Notes: generated by a model not told the origin, from the sequence alone. A stretch of 64,000 nucleotides of DNA from Phaeodactylum tricornutum CCAP 1055/1 (GCF_000150955.2 NC_011690.1:452579-516578); one strand, 5' to 3'; counted from the first letter of the stretch, positions 41,894 through 53,724 are shown. Numbers and translations: made by a program.

Positions 41894-44322
41894 TCAAGAA
41901 GCTCTCGAAATGACGCTGTTGAACGCAGCCTGGCTTAGCTTCACTTTACCCGAGTCCTGCATGCGTTTCTTGCCCTTCTTTTGCTTTTCCAAAAGTTTCA
42001 TTTTTCGTGTTTGATCTCCACCTCCCACTGTTTTACCGCTTTTCGTCAACACGTCCTTCCGAACTTTGTGCCAAAAGGAAACAAACCAGTGTGTGACAGT
42101 GAGTCGCTAGTCTAAAAAGAGAGTACCAATTCACCAAGCCCGACTTACATGCTTTGATCCGTTCAGATGCAATTATTTTCCCATCGGCCTTGGCTTGAAT
42201 AGCGGTTACAAATTGCTGTCGAGGCAATACCCCTTGGAGTTTTTGCGCAACCTTCCGAGCTTCGCCTTGCGCGTTATCCCGGTGACAAACAAAGGCCAGG
42301 GGTTCGACAACTTCGCCGTTCAACATAATATCAACTTTGCTTAGAGCGCCTTCGGCCAGGGGTGGATCCGCTTCCGACGTATCCAAGCTACCATATCCAG
42401 CCGTTATATTCTTGAGCTGATCGTGAAAGTCAATCGCCACCTACCACATTAAAAATATTGAACAATGAGCTTACGAAAAAACTGGACTTCAAGTACGAAA
42501 AGGACGCGAATGTTACCTCTGCCCACGGTACTCTTGCGGTAAAAAGCCACTTTTCTTCGTCAATCGGCTTGGTTCGAAGTTCCGTGCCTCGTTTCCTTTG
42601 CACTAAATCCATTACTGTCGCCAAAAACAAATGAGTTCGCTTTACAATAAAACAGTGACCTCATCACTGACAACACCTACCTCCCCCAGCATCTTCCACT
42701 CTTGCAATGATGCGTACATCCACTATTGGCTCCATAATTTTGACCTTTACTCCTGGCTCTGGCCAATTTCGCAAATCTTCCACAACTTCTGTATAGCTCT
42801 CTTCTAGGTTGCTTCTTTTGTTTGCAAGGTACGTTATTGTGTACGGCACTTTAGGCGGTGTAACTATTGCCTCTATCCCGAATTCGTCCTGCAATCGTTG
42901 CTGAAATACTTCGACATGCAGCAAGCCTTGAAAGCCAACCCGCAGGCCAGGTCCGAGAAAAGGTCCACCGCCTTCGCCTCCTCCAACTGATGATGTCTTT
43001 TGAACTTCCAATCCGGTATCGTTTAAAGCCAAGCGATTAACGGCATTGCAAAGATCATCGAAACCCGACACGTCTTGTGGGTGCACAGAAGCGTACAAAA
43101 CGGATCTTGTCTCAGTCTCTTTGGGAATAGATGGTAGCAAAAGCTGCTTGTTGCAATCCTTGTTCAGAATCAACATTGTACCTGGCATGGCTTGTCGGGG
43201 ATCTCGTAGGCCAAATCGACAGTATCCCATCTGTCCGCGTTGTAGAGTGCCTGTCCGACAGGCCTTGGGAAGTAACAAACCAATTTCTTGTACTGAATAG
43301 GATAATGCTTGGGCCATGTTATCACCCACAATAGAAATGCGATCGCTTTCTTTCATTTCACCGGAAACTATCTGCACCAAACAGTTGACTCCACGAGAGT
43401 CGTACCATGAATCCACTACTTGCGCTCGCAGCGTATCATTGTCGTCATCGATAGGGGTGGGCGACGGCACTTTAGCACAGACGGCATCTAACACTTGTTG
43501 GATCCCAACACGGTTCCGGGCACTCGTCGGAATAATGGTATCGGGATCGTCCCAATTTAGCCAATCACATGCCGTTAACGCCACGTGCACCGGTCTTGCA
43601 TTTTCTAGATCAATCTTAGTCAATGCCAAGAGAATTTCTGGCGGATGCGGAAGACTTTGGGCCTTTTCGTAGACACTCCAAGTCTGCGCTTGAATTCCCT
43701 GTGTTGCGTCCAACAGTAAGACAGCACCTTGAACAAAGCACAAGGATCGTATTACTTCACGACCAAAGTCAACGTGGCCGGGTGTATCGTACATGTTCAG
43801 CAACAATGTTCCTCTTGGACCGACGGCAGAGTCATGCTGATACAACATAGTCGCCGTCGACGCCTTTACGGTGATTCCTCGCTGTTGTTCGACGGCGAGA
43901 GAATCCAGGAGTTCGATCTTTTCACGATTGGCCGCATCTGGATTGACCGGAGCGTCACCAGCGGCCAAACCTTGGGCAATCTTCCAGGCAAGGGCTTGAG
44001 CCTCTGGTCCTTGATTGCCTGTTAATTCAAGAATTCGCGAACTCAAACTGGACTTTCCGTGATCGACATGAGCAATAAAGCAGAAATTGCGCACATCTTG
44101 AAGCGGAATTTCTTTAAGGATCGCCAAATCTTCAAGGATGGATATAAAACGAGGCGTGGACCTCGAGCTTTTGGCTGTGCTACCGGATGAGGAAAACAAT
44201 TTTTGCGACCAAATCGGCTGTCGATTGTTGGGTATTTGACTACTGTTGTGTAGGTTGCGATATCTGTTAAAGCTAATAAAGCCGTTGACTGACCTTTGCC
44301 AAAAAGCGGTCCTCACAGCCAT
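41894..44322 (-). CDS. GUF1: Mitochondrial elongation factor 4 (GUF1/LepA)
   Basis: This translational GTPase remodels stalled or assembling organellar ribosomes. Exons: 44322-42681, 42614-42517, 42440-42149, 42063-41894; phases close and give 733 residues. N terminus: Arg/Ser/Asn-rich, acid-free for ~60 residues, mitochondrial in style. GTPase motifs: G1 [18 protein letters not shown] (G2), DTPGHVDF (G3), TKIDLENA (G4), TSARN (G5). Then the EF4 domains: [31 protein letters not shown], and the LepA-specific C-terminal domain made by exons 2-4 ([33 protein letters not shown], then [12 protein letters not shown] and [12 protein letters not shown]). A plastid LepA would be a separate gene; the leader here has no signal peptide. 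Confidence 0.95.
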
Positions 44323-44796
44323 GATGAAGACTCTAAGACAAAGAACACGACCACGGGTTTTGCCATTGTGAACCTCTCATTTTCGTCACCTTATTGTGCT
44401 TGCTCGAAGTGGATTTTGAGCTGCCTACAATTATGAAAGCATACCGATCGATAATATCTGCGACTACTTATTTCATGTCGTAATAGACTGTCTGAAGACT
44501 GAAATAGATAGCCAGCGTACTCTCATTTGCTGGATAGTCTCCCTAATATTGTTGTTTATTTTGTTATTTTGTAATAGTGCAATGAAATATCATTTGTGAA
44601 ACTTTTCGGTGGTTTTTTTGTGACTGCCTCGAAACCGCAGCGCCAATACTTTTCTTCTCTTGTCCATTAAGCTTCCAGGTGGCACAAAAATTAAATTTTC
44701 GTGAATTTGTGTGAAAAGAGACGAGTTGCCGACTCTGTGGACTCGACGGCCCATGTACTGTGTTAGTCACGTCTCCATACCGGGGTAGTTGCAAAA
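44323..44796. other. Divergent intergenic region
   Basis: 474 bp shared upstream region of GUF1 (-) and the plastid protein gene (+). AT-rich around 44530-44600. Nothing further recognised. Confidence 0.4.
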
Positions 44797-46388
44797 ATGT
44801 TTCTTTTGACAACTGCATGCTTCGTATGTGCAACAGCTGCTTTCCAATCGTCCTCGTCTCCCCGTAGGATACGAGGCAGATCTGCAATACTCCAATTTCC
44901 TCCTTCGCCATCGGCCCTGTATAGTAGCAGTAGCGATGGGACGGAAGATCAGTCGATCGAGGCTCTGCAGTCACTAGCAAAGTTTCACGAAGGTTCTTGG
45001 CAAGGTAGGGCCAAATCTTTTGCCGTAACAGCGGATGTGGCTGCTGGAATTGTTCAACGTAAGGACTCGCCCTCGTATCAGTGTTTCGTGAAGGTTGCGT
45101 TGGACGCCACTAACCGCGACTATCTGCTACAAGAGACTTTGGAATGGGAGGATAGTGTTTCATCTAGAAGCATATCTTTCAAGAATTCAAACGTTGATGT
45201 AGACGCTGTCGATGCGTCATACAGTTTGGACAGCACTTTGCCTGATTTTCCGAATGCACTTGCTGGCACCGACAAGCTCAAGCAGTTCCTTATTGAGCAT
45301 TGTGTGGCAGTTTCAGACGATGAACGCGCCCGTTGTTTGGTTTTCTATGGAGCCGACCAAAATTTAATTCGAATAGTTGTTTGCGAGGAAACACGGATTC
45401 CGACCGAAAACGAAGACGTTGTCATCGGTACAAGCGACAAAGACTCCAGCTTTTCTGCTGCTGATTTGCTTGAGATGCAGAGTGATGTAGATCGTTTGGT
45501 GGACAAAATGACTGGAGACTCAAAGGTAGGAAGCCAAGAGTCTGGCCACACTTCTGGCACTCCGCAAGAACAATTGAAAAAGCTACAAGACGTCGTCTCT
45601 ACGTCTGAATCGACGCCATCAGACGAAATTGATGGCACCGGATCGTCCTTTTCGAAACATTCAATTACCTTACTCGAGGTAAGCTCAGGTGTATGGTTAG
45701 GAGACTCGATCATTCGAGACGTTCCAATGGTGCCGATGTCAATGGAAGAACGCGGAAAAGGTTTTGGGCCGAAACAGATAGCCACCATCAGATCAAACAA
45801 CGCATTCGCCAAATGGTCTGTAGGGGTACAAAAGGTAGCCTGGCGATGGATGTGGAATTTTGGTGATGAAATTCGTCAAGTGAATGATATCGGGAAGTTT
45901 ATGGGAGCTCAACTCGAACCTACGCTTGCACAAAGCCTATCCGGAACGGTATGTATCAACGAAGGGCTCTCCCGAAAGATAAAACCAGACGATCGAATGG
46001 TGTACATTGATTGGAACGGCGAGAACGTGGGCTTTGTGCTGGGCTCTTATTCGGTACAAGTAAGTAGAATATGATTACACTGAGGCTTGCTGACATTTTG
46101 ATGCAAGGGCGAACTATAAACAGACTCATCCATCTCTTCTGTTTCTAGGTGCCACGGTATTTGAAGTTTGATAAGCGACAAGTCAGACCTTTCACCACTG
46201 AATTTACCGTATTTCAGAGCGCGCCCAAGCGCTCGAACGCAGAAGACGTTTCAAATGACGAGCCGGATCTGAAAGATATTATTTGCTCTAAAGTGTCTCG
46301 AGTTTACAACTACGAAGGACGCCTCAAGCAGGGGTGCACTTCTTTTTTCACTTTCAAGCGCTTCGGAACAGAGAAGCAGGATACATGA
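44797..46388 (+). CDS. Probable plastid protein of unknown function
   Basis: Exon 1 is 44797-46059, intron 89 nt (GTAAGT...TTCTAG), exon 2 46149-46388; 500 residues. It starts MFLLTTACFVCATAAFQSSSSPRR: a short signal peptide with the ATAAFQ cleavage motif, then a basic Ser-rich transit stretch. The mature part begins about residue 45 with an ALQSLAKFHEGSWQGRAKSF segment, in which the WxG pattern near a beta-barrel start suggests a lipocalin-like fold of the CpeS/DUF3598 type, though I am not sure. A Ser/Asp-rich linker follows, then a second conserved half (LLEVSSGVWLGDSIIRD, VAWRWMWNFGDEIRQV, then YIDWNGENVGFVLGSYSVQVPRYLKF across the splice) that looks like another beta-barrel unit. I do not know its role. 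Confidence 0.75.
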
Positions 46389-46666
46389 CAGTACTCAAAA
46401 CACTTGTCGACGTGGCCGTTTCCTGTACAGAAAACCACCTACATTAGAGAATTGGAAACAGGAGATCGATGAGAGAAGCTAGCTATTCGATTTGCTATAT
46501 TATTGTTTGCACCTTCTGTGATTTTCCGTCCATCACGAGATAGAAACGGCAACACACGCGTACGATACGTGGTCCTCCGATGTCGTTCCGGGGACGAGGA
46601 AGCCAACCGAAAGCGCATCGTTATTATAAAAGCGCTTTCCCCTCAACTATAGACATTCTACTTGAA
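46389..46666. other. Convergent intergenic region
   Basis: 278 bp, no feature recognised. Confidence 0.4.
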
Positions 46667-48476
46667 TTACACGGGTTGAAGCCTTAAATTCTCCTCTACC
46701 GCTTCCCGCAAAACCTGCACTAGCGTGTTGATGTCAGGCCGCTTTACGGGATCATACTCCCAGCAGAGGACCATAATTTCAGCGAGCTTTTTCTCTGCAA
46801 AGCTCCGTTCTAGGAATCTTTGATCAATGTACGGTTTCATTCCGGCCTTAACCTTTTTAATAACCCCGTCTGAATGGGCTTCTTCGTAAAAAGGCCCCAT
46901 ACCGGTCAGTAAGGCATAAAAGTTATTTCCGAGACTGTAAATATCAATTTTCTCGTCCAACGGCTTGTCGTAGTACTCCTCTGGCGAGCGCCACTGTTCC
47001 GTCAACCGATCAAGGTGTGTACAACGTATGCTTGGGTGTGAGAGACGCAAGTGTGGCAAAAGGCGAATTACGGACTGATACTTCCAAACCCAAACTTACA
47101 TCACCGTGTCCCGGGTTGTTGCGGTACTTGCAATATTCATTGTTCTCTTCGTCGAAGAGCATAACTTCGGCGCGATTGAAATCATTCAGCTTGATACGCT
47201 TGTCGGCAGTGAGCAAGAATTGCGGCATTTGTATATCATCGTGAACAATAACACCCCCGGGATAATTGTGCAGGTAGGAAACAGCGTCGGCCATTTGCAA
47301 CGCGTACTCCAACTTTTCCGTACCGGTCAAATTATTGAAAATGACCAATTCACCACCTTCCTTTATTGAGGGTGGATTGTGGCGATCAAAAATTGTTTGG
47401 GCCATAACTTCAGCGTCCCCGAACGGCATGAATTCACTAAACATGGAGAGTGCGCAAAACCCGTAAATATCAACAAAGCGCGGATTGGAGGTAAAGGATT
47501 CGCCGACCACCATGTCCTGGCGCATAAATTCGTACTCGTCGGTGTGAAAACCGGATTCGTGACCATTATCCCAGTTGGCCTCTTTAAAAATAACGTTTTC
47601 GGTCGGCAATTTGGCCAAGAATACTTGTCGGTAAGAGCCGTTCCTGTCGATACGGTGCAATTGAATGAGTATGATCCCGAGCATCACTGCTGTCCATACA
47701 ACTGTACGTACCCAATGTATTTGAACATTCCACCGAGCGCATAGCTGGAAATATCAAACTCGTGAAAGCTGTTACAGTTGAGTAACAGATTTCGATGCCA
47801 CGAGGTACGCCGACAATGCTTGCGATCCTGTATGGTGTCGTCTGACCAACCAATGTAAGGATTTCGTTTGATATCGTCATCAAATGCGTAATAGTAATCG
47901 TAGGTATCGTCCCCCTGGCCGAGATGCACACGACCACGATCCATGTAGGAATCATGGTAAATAACTCGGGCGGTACCGAAGTCCTCGAGTATGGAAAGCT
48001 GTAAATGGCCAAAGTCGGGATTGTATCCTTCCTCCACTTCGGTCGGTTGCAAAGGGAGAGTTGCGTGCACCTGTCCTTTTCCGAGACTGTTTGTGAGAAG
48101 GAGAGAGCGCGCGGACTGCTGCTCGTCGTGCGAGACGATGCAGGGAACGCGAAGATGATGATGTAATCGAGCGTGGGGACCCGTCGCGATGATTGCCGAA
48201 GCTACTCCGGAACCAACCGATGGTTCCCAGTACGGCAAGTATCAGTCCGACCCATTTGGAAAGACCCTTGTGCTTCGAGAGAGAAACGAGCAGTCTCGCT
48301 CGCAGTAAATTGCCGTGTTGTTTGTTGCTTCGAAACGTCCGGGATGATAAACCTCCGACACTTTTGCGCGAGGGACTATTCGTCAGACTACCGCTGCCGT
48401 TACTCTGCGCTTGCTGCACCGTCAAAGGCAGGGCGTCTTCCACTCCGCGGCGGGACGCCCTCGGACGTGCTCTCAT
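46667..48476 (-). CDS. Membrane-anchored pseudokinase of a diatom type
   Basis: The ATG at 48476 begins a basic N-terminal region and one membrane span (KWVGLILAVLGTIGWF). The ectodomain-like part lies in another frame from ~48190 (EEGYNPDFGHLQLSILEDF, CRRTSWHRNLLLNCNSFHEFD), so a small intron or frame change near 48130-48230 is needed that I could not place. It then runs to 47712, intron 47644-47711, exon 47643-47100, intron, exon 46993-46667. Kinase parts: IGNGSYRQVFLA (Gly loop), VIFKEA (Lys), VIVHDDIQMPQFLL in place of HRDLKPxN, KLNDFN in place of DFG, WRSPEEY (APE-like), DIYSLGNNFY and DPVKRPDI. Loss of the catalytic-loop Asn and the DFG Gly suggests weak or no activity. Many diatom genes share the HDD...DFN pattern. 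Confidence 0.78.
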
Positions 48477-49273
48477 GACGATCAAGGCAAGCACAACCAA
48501 AAGTTACGAATGGCACCGCCCGAGTTTACCGAGACCAAGTGGACTCGGTTTTTCGAACCAAAGTCACCTCGCACTCGATCGGCTTGCTTCGACAGAGGGA
48601 TGAACGAGACGACGCGCGCCGCCTGCCGGAAAGCGCAAAGGCTGCGAGACTAGTAGCGAACAGGAAGGTAACAGGAGAGTCGAGTACGAAGTGTCTTCTA
48701 CGTGCAGTCTCTGTGGGGCATTTTTCACGAGAGAAGAGGTGAGCGTGCGAATGGAAAGCACGGGTCCAAATTTACAGTTACTTCGCTGGGACAACGGAGT
48801 CTCTGTTTGTGGAGAACCGCAGCCGTCACGACTGCGAAGGAAATTGCCTCTGTCCGTCATCGATGTAGAGATAGGGTTTCGTCAGACTAACAATTAAGCA
48901 CCGACAAACGTTTAATACAGTTTGCAATAACACAGATATCGCTGGTACCACTCAAATAACAATGACAATTTGGTAATTATCAATTCAACGTCAATTAGTT
49001 CACATCAGGAATGTGACTTTTTGTCATAGAATAACGGAGTAAGGGTTTTTACACTGGTCGATTTGGAAGCAACTTTGTGACACAGAGGTGTGCATCCGAA
49101 CGACCTATCTAGCAAGCTAGCCTAGCTAATGTAAAATTCGGTGAAATCGGCCTATACTCACAAACAATTCCACTATCTTTGTATCCTGCAAAATTTGTTC
49201 CGGACTATATCCACAAAAAGAAAAATTATTTCCACGGTGATTGGCGGTAACAGTGTGTACCGTGAGGAGGTCT
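48477..49273. other. Gene-free region upstream of the pseudokinase
   Basis: 797 bp. Includes TTTACAGTTAC at 48771-48781. Short frames here overlap but none has a recognisable product. Confidence 0.4.
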
Positions 49274-50271
49274 CTACGACCCGCGGTAGGTGGAAAAGCT
49301 CCACGGGCTTACCAGCAAAGGAACGTGATAATGATCGTCCGGATTGTCGATTCCGAAGCGCAGCGGAATTGTGTCCAGAAAGGGTTGTCCGGATGTGAAG
49401 GTTCCTTTCGAAGCAAAGTATTCCCCACAAAAAAAGGTCCATTCGTACTGGCCAACCGTAAATTCCTTACCACCCTTGAGGGCCGGGCCTCCTTCTAAAC
49501 GTCCGTCATCATTCGTCACAAATTCACCCACGAGACCTGCCATTTCCGGAGGCGACAAACGATGCAGATGAATACGCATCTTTTCGGCTAAAAGAAGCGA
49601 CAACCAGAAACGGTTAGTGACCACATGCTGGCGAGCACCGATACCTCGATTCGGTTCGCCGGGGTAGAGCCGTCGCACTACGTACCAGGACAACCGTTCC
49701 CCGTGTCCAACACGTGGCAAGTCAAAAAGCCCTGCGCGTCGCTAGTATCGATTTTAGACAACAGTCGCATCCAGGCAATCTTGTGCACCTGCTCAAGCGC
49801 CACCATAAATTCTTGCTCGGGAGTGTGCTGGACGCGTCCGCCCAAAGCGGCCAATACGGTATGTTTGGTGGCGTTACGGACGGCTAAAATAAAAGGAAAG
49901 CCGCACTGATCACGGTAGGCACCATTGAGAGAGTTGAAGCGCTCTAATTCTGCGTCCGTCAAAGACTGCAATCCCGATCGGGATTGTTCTTCTTGGCTCT
50001 CGACCGTCAACATTTCGAGTTTGCCTACTTTTTCGCACAAGTCCGGATGTGCACAAAGCAATTCCAGTTTTTGATCTTTAGAAGACTTGTTGACAATGGC
50101 TTTCATGGCAGCCGCCAGCTGGGAAATTGTCTCGATCGATGCGAGCGATTCCGCATCTTTTACCAAGGCTTCCGCAACCCATGCCGAGTGCTCGTAAATT
50201 CCTCCCAAAAACGAGGCAATTTCAGCCGATGGCTTAGACAAGAGATCTTTCACGGTTACAGGAGCGGACAT
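49274..50271 (-). CDS. Bifunctional OHCU decarboxylase / 5-hydroxyisourate hydrolase
   Basis: One protein carries the two steps after urate oxidase: hydrolysis of 5-hydroxyisourate and decarboxylation of OHCU to S-allantoin. Exons: 50271-49686 and 49587-49274 (98-nt intron, phase 1), 299 residues from the ATG MSAPVTVKDLL. OHCU decarboxylase part (1-170): FLGGIYEHSAWVAE with the catalytic His, CAHPDLCEK, LTVESQEEQSRSGL, FNSLNGAYRDQCGFPFI. Transthyretin-like HIU hydrolase part: FLTCHVLDTGNGCPA across the splice, MRIHLHRL, and the C-terminal signature STYRGS. Order and fusion match the plant allantoin synthase (TTL). It lacks a C-terminal SKL-type peroxisome signal and I see no clear internal PTS2. 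The ATG at 50271 fits the family length; upstream in-frame codons add an unlikely leader. Confidence 0.95.
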
Positions 50272-50712
50272 TACGTACACAGGGCTGGAAAACGTAAGAG
50301 CGAGATAAAAAATTCTGGAACGAATGGTGCCCACCTTCGTCAACGAATGAATTTGATTGATTTTGGTAGGCCAGGCCCGAATTGCAATCTTCAGAATCGA
50401 ACAACGGAGGTTTACTCCTACCGCTAACTTTACATTACATGCCAACGTACGAAGATACGAGCGAAGGACAAACCGTTGTTGACAAAATGTTATGTAACTG
50501 CAAAGTAACTGCTTTACTATACATCGAACGACCAGCGCCTAAAAATTAGCTGTCCCCTCTCTCGGGGACAGAAACAAGGTGCGTTCACCAATGCACTCGT
50601 TTCCTGACCAAAAACCTTACACAAGGCAAGGAAAGTAAACTAATTTACTCTAACGTGGCTACTGACTTGCTTGTCGTCCCGAAATCACCTACATGAATCA
50701 AGCGTGACCGCT
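50272..50712. other. Intergenic region
   Basis: 441 bp: promoter side of the allantoin-synthase gene and 3' side of the prolyl hydroxylase gene. Contains TAACTGCAAAGTAACTGC around 50494-50511. Confidence 0.4.
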
Positions 50713-52724
50713 TCAAGTGCAACCAATGCTTTGGGGCGTCACGTAGTCGTACAAGTGAATCCATCCATTGGCAGCAAACTTGACACCGTCTTCCACCTCC
50801 AACGCCTGATGCATCATGCGTCCGTCCTTGGCCATGGGATCGGAATCGTACACACTGGGCCACAGCAATGCGCGACCGGCTTTGGGTTCAACGGTAATGT
50901 CGAGATCAGGAAAGTTGGTCCCACCGCCCGCCGTCACGTCACTTAAATACAGAAAGAAAGTAAGAATCCGCGGTCCACACTGCCGTTTCGTCTGGTGCTG
51001 AATGAAGTCATGGTGCGTTCGGTAAAACTGCCCTTTTTCGTACTTTAAAAGCTGAAAATCTTCACTATTCTGAGCAGGGATGCGCATGACCGTCGCCATG
51101 CGCTCGTGCAAGAGCTGCGGGAGAGCTTCGTCGCGACAGCCACTTTGATTGGAACACCAGGCGTTTTCGGAAGTACGTCGCGTGCTTTGCACCGCTTCGT
51201 GGGTGCCATCCACCTTGACTTTCCCAACATCCTTGGAGCGATTGTAGCCGTGCTTGTGTCCAATGTTGATGAGTTCGGTGCATTCCTCGAGCGTCAAGAA
51301 GTTGTCGAGAGTGATGACCCATGGTGGCAACGATTTGTCGAGGACGGTACTAACTTCAACCACGGGGTTCGCACTGGGACGAGAATGCACGTGCGCGGTG
51401 TACAAATGCATTTTTTGATCAATTAGTTCCTGTCGTTCGGCCTCGGTCAAGGTGCGGTTGCCGGGAGCCGTCCGCACAATGCGATCAAAGAGCTTGTTAA
51501 GATCACCCGGTACGAGAGCGGGTTCGGCGTGTTCGAGACGGGGACAGCGGTTTTCGATGTCGATAAGTTGGCAGGTTTGACAGGCGGGGGCACAGTTGGT
51601 ACGCATGTACGATTTGTTGGCGTCGCACTAAAAAACAGTGGGGTGTGAATAAAAAATATATAAAAAAAAGACAAAGGGATAGAGTGGTTGAGTTTCATAG
51701 GGTAACGGGGCAGCCGTATCGCCGAGCTGCTAACGTGCCGTACCTCTCCGATCAAGGCCCAGAAGGAACACAGATGGTGCTGATTGCGACAGGACGCCAC
51801 AATCGCCGATGGTAGTTGCTGGACGTCCTCACTATTCATGTAGTCTATCGAAGCTCGAACAATGTCAACTGTATCGGAGGTTTGGGATCCTTCTGCGGTT
51901 TGTGGCTCGCCAAAGGAGGCCGACGCTCGCAAAATCTCTTGGACTTCGGCCGGTTTCATCTGTGAGGCGCGCCGAGGTGTTTTGGGCTTGATTTCTTCAC
52001 ACGTTTGACACGATTTGGGACAGTTGGCTGTAACATTTTTCGTCAGGCAAGGAGTGAGTCGGTGGTGAAGGAGTTATTTCGCGCGAGTACAAGTGTTCGT
52101 TGGGAGGTGAGACTATCATATACAAGGGTACTATTACGAATAGTACATGTACTCGGAACTAAACTTACTGGTCATCCAAATCTTGTTGGTTTGGCATTCG
52201 CCATTTTTCGCCCAATAGGGACAATTTTTGTCCCCATCTTGACATTGGGGATCGTCGTCGTCGTCGGCCGTCTTGCTGTTGTTGTCTGGGTCCCCACGTT
52301 TCTCCTTTTCGTTGTTTTTTCCGTCGTTGTCGTCTTCGCACTGCTTACAGGATTTGGAACAGTACCGGTTCATATCGATGGGGTTCTTCTTGCATTCTCC
52401 CAAGCCAGCCCAGACGGGACAGCGTTCGTGGAGATCAATGCAGTCTATAGTTACGGCTTCCTGATGAATGTCCCGACAGGATACCGGGCAGTGTTCTTTC
52501 ATGTACTTGGCGTTCCGCATGCACTCGCCTTCTTCTTTCCACACGGGACAACGCGAGTGCTTATCGCACGTGGTGCCGTCGGTGGCACATTCCTGCGCGA
52601 GCACCGCGTCGCGAACGACGGCGAGCCAGACCAGCACGCCGCATCGTAACGCCGACGAGTAGCTACGAACGAGGCGACTACGCCTGGACGGGTTGGCAAG
52701 GAAGCAACCCGACGTATTCTTCAT
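50713..52724 (-). CDS. Secretory prolyl 4-hydroxylase with four ShK domains
   Basis: This Fe(II)/2-oxoglutarate dioxygenase hydroxylates proline in secreted or ER proteins. Exons: 52724-52169, 52027-51744, 51627-50713; 584 residues. After a signal-like N terminus (LRCGVLVWLAVVRDAVLA) come four ShKT-type six-Cys units: CATDGTTCDKHSRCPVW..., CIDLHERCPVWAGLGEC..., CQDGDKNCPYWAKNGEC... (completed over intron 1 by NCPKSCQTC), and CRNQHHLCSFWALIGEC... (completed over intron 2 by NCAPACQTC). The third and fourth units are separated by a Pro/Ser linker. The catalytic domain shows FLTLEECTELI, LLKYEKGQFYRTHHDF (H485, D487), TFFLYLSDVTAGGGTNFP, H553 and K563 in MMHQALEVEDGVKFAANGW. Introns falling inside ShK units confirm the joining. 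ShK domains C-terminal to P4H are common in algae; here they are N-terminal. Confidence 0.93.
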
Positions 52725-52774
52725 GGCGTTTTTGAGATGAATAATATGAGTACAGCGGATTATGAGCCGCAAGT

Positions 52775-52794
52775 GTTGTTGTTGTTGTTGTTGT
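52775..52794 (+). repeat. (GTT)n microsatellite
   Basis: Six to seven GTT units just upstream of the prolyl hydroxylase start. Similar runs occur at 62891-62912 and 63375-63391. Confidence 0.85.
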
Positions 52795-52929
52795 TTTTGT
52801 GTTGTTGGTCGACGGGGGTATCATTCATGGTCATGTCATTCTTCCAGCAATGTTATTTGGCGCTCTGGGATTGGTCCAACCATGTCGTCTGTCATAGGTC
52901 GATCCAGGAGAAAATTGGCTGTGAAAACC

Positions 52930-52957
52930 TAGCTAGCTCTACTAGAGTAGCTAGCTA
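52930..52957. repeat. Inverted repeat TAGCTAGCT / AGCTAGCTA
   Basis: Nine-base perfect arms (52930-52938 and 52949-52957) around a 10-base centre CTACTAGAGT that is itself nearly palindromic. No T-run follows, so not a bacterial-type terminator; function unknown. Confidence 0.6.
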
Positions 52958-53724
52958 CTAGACCTAACAGTAACATACTCGAAAGAAACTACAATCGGCA
53001 GTCGGCTCGAACAACCTTGACAAGCATGCTACGTCCATTATTTAGGTGCCTTTGCCCTGCTTGACAGTATCATTGTCTTTTGCCAGCGTCTGTTTCCAAA
53101 CGACTCCGTAGTGTTTTTGTGTGTGTACTCGTGTGTGGGTTTCCCAGAGCGCAACCATGTACACCGGCAGTGCAGTCAAACCCTATCTTTGCATTCGTGC
53201 TTTGTGCGTAGTTGGTTGCGCCGGCGTCAACCCTATACCCTAACGGAGTTCCCTGACGAAAATTTCGAGTGCGACTCACAGTCACTGTCAAATCCAGTCG
53301 GACGACGGACGAGACTGTCTGAGTGACTGCGGGTGATAGTACAAGTCCATACTTGTCACCGGGAAATTGCTTCGTTTTGGTGTGGAAGGGAATCGAAATG
53401 GGCGAACACCCTACCAACCCGCATAGGTCACACTGTTAGTGTTACTGTTCGTTCGTTAGTATTGCCAAGAGTTTCCTAGATTGGGAGAGATAGGCCGACA
53501 AGGAGGTAGGCCCAAAACATCCAACACGAAAAACCTGTCTGTCGTACAAGTAGATAGACCATCCACCTGCCATCCTACCATCCTACCAACAAACAAACAC
53601 AGGGAACGCAAAGGAAGAAGTACAGGGGGCTCTGGGGGGACTTCTGCCTTTGCAATTAGCTTTTGCTCACAAGTCATTACTTTTAGAAGCAACCTATCGA
53701 CAGAGCTACCAATCACTCGGCCAA

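Larger units (their letters stand above)
52725..53724. other. Divergent 1.0-kb promoter region
   Basis: Lies between the prolyl hydroxylase (-) and PIP kinase (+) genes. Holds a GTT microsatellite, a TAGCTAGCT inverted repeat, and the words CTAACAGTAAC (52964-52974) and ACTGTTAGTGTTACTGTT (53432-53449). No gene recognised. Confidence 0.5.
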
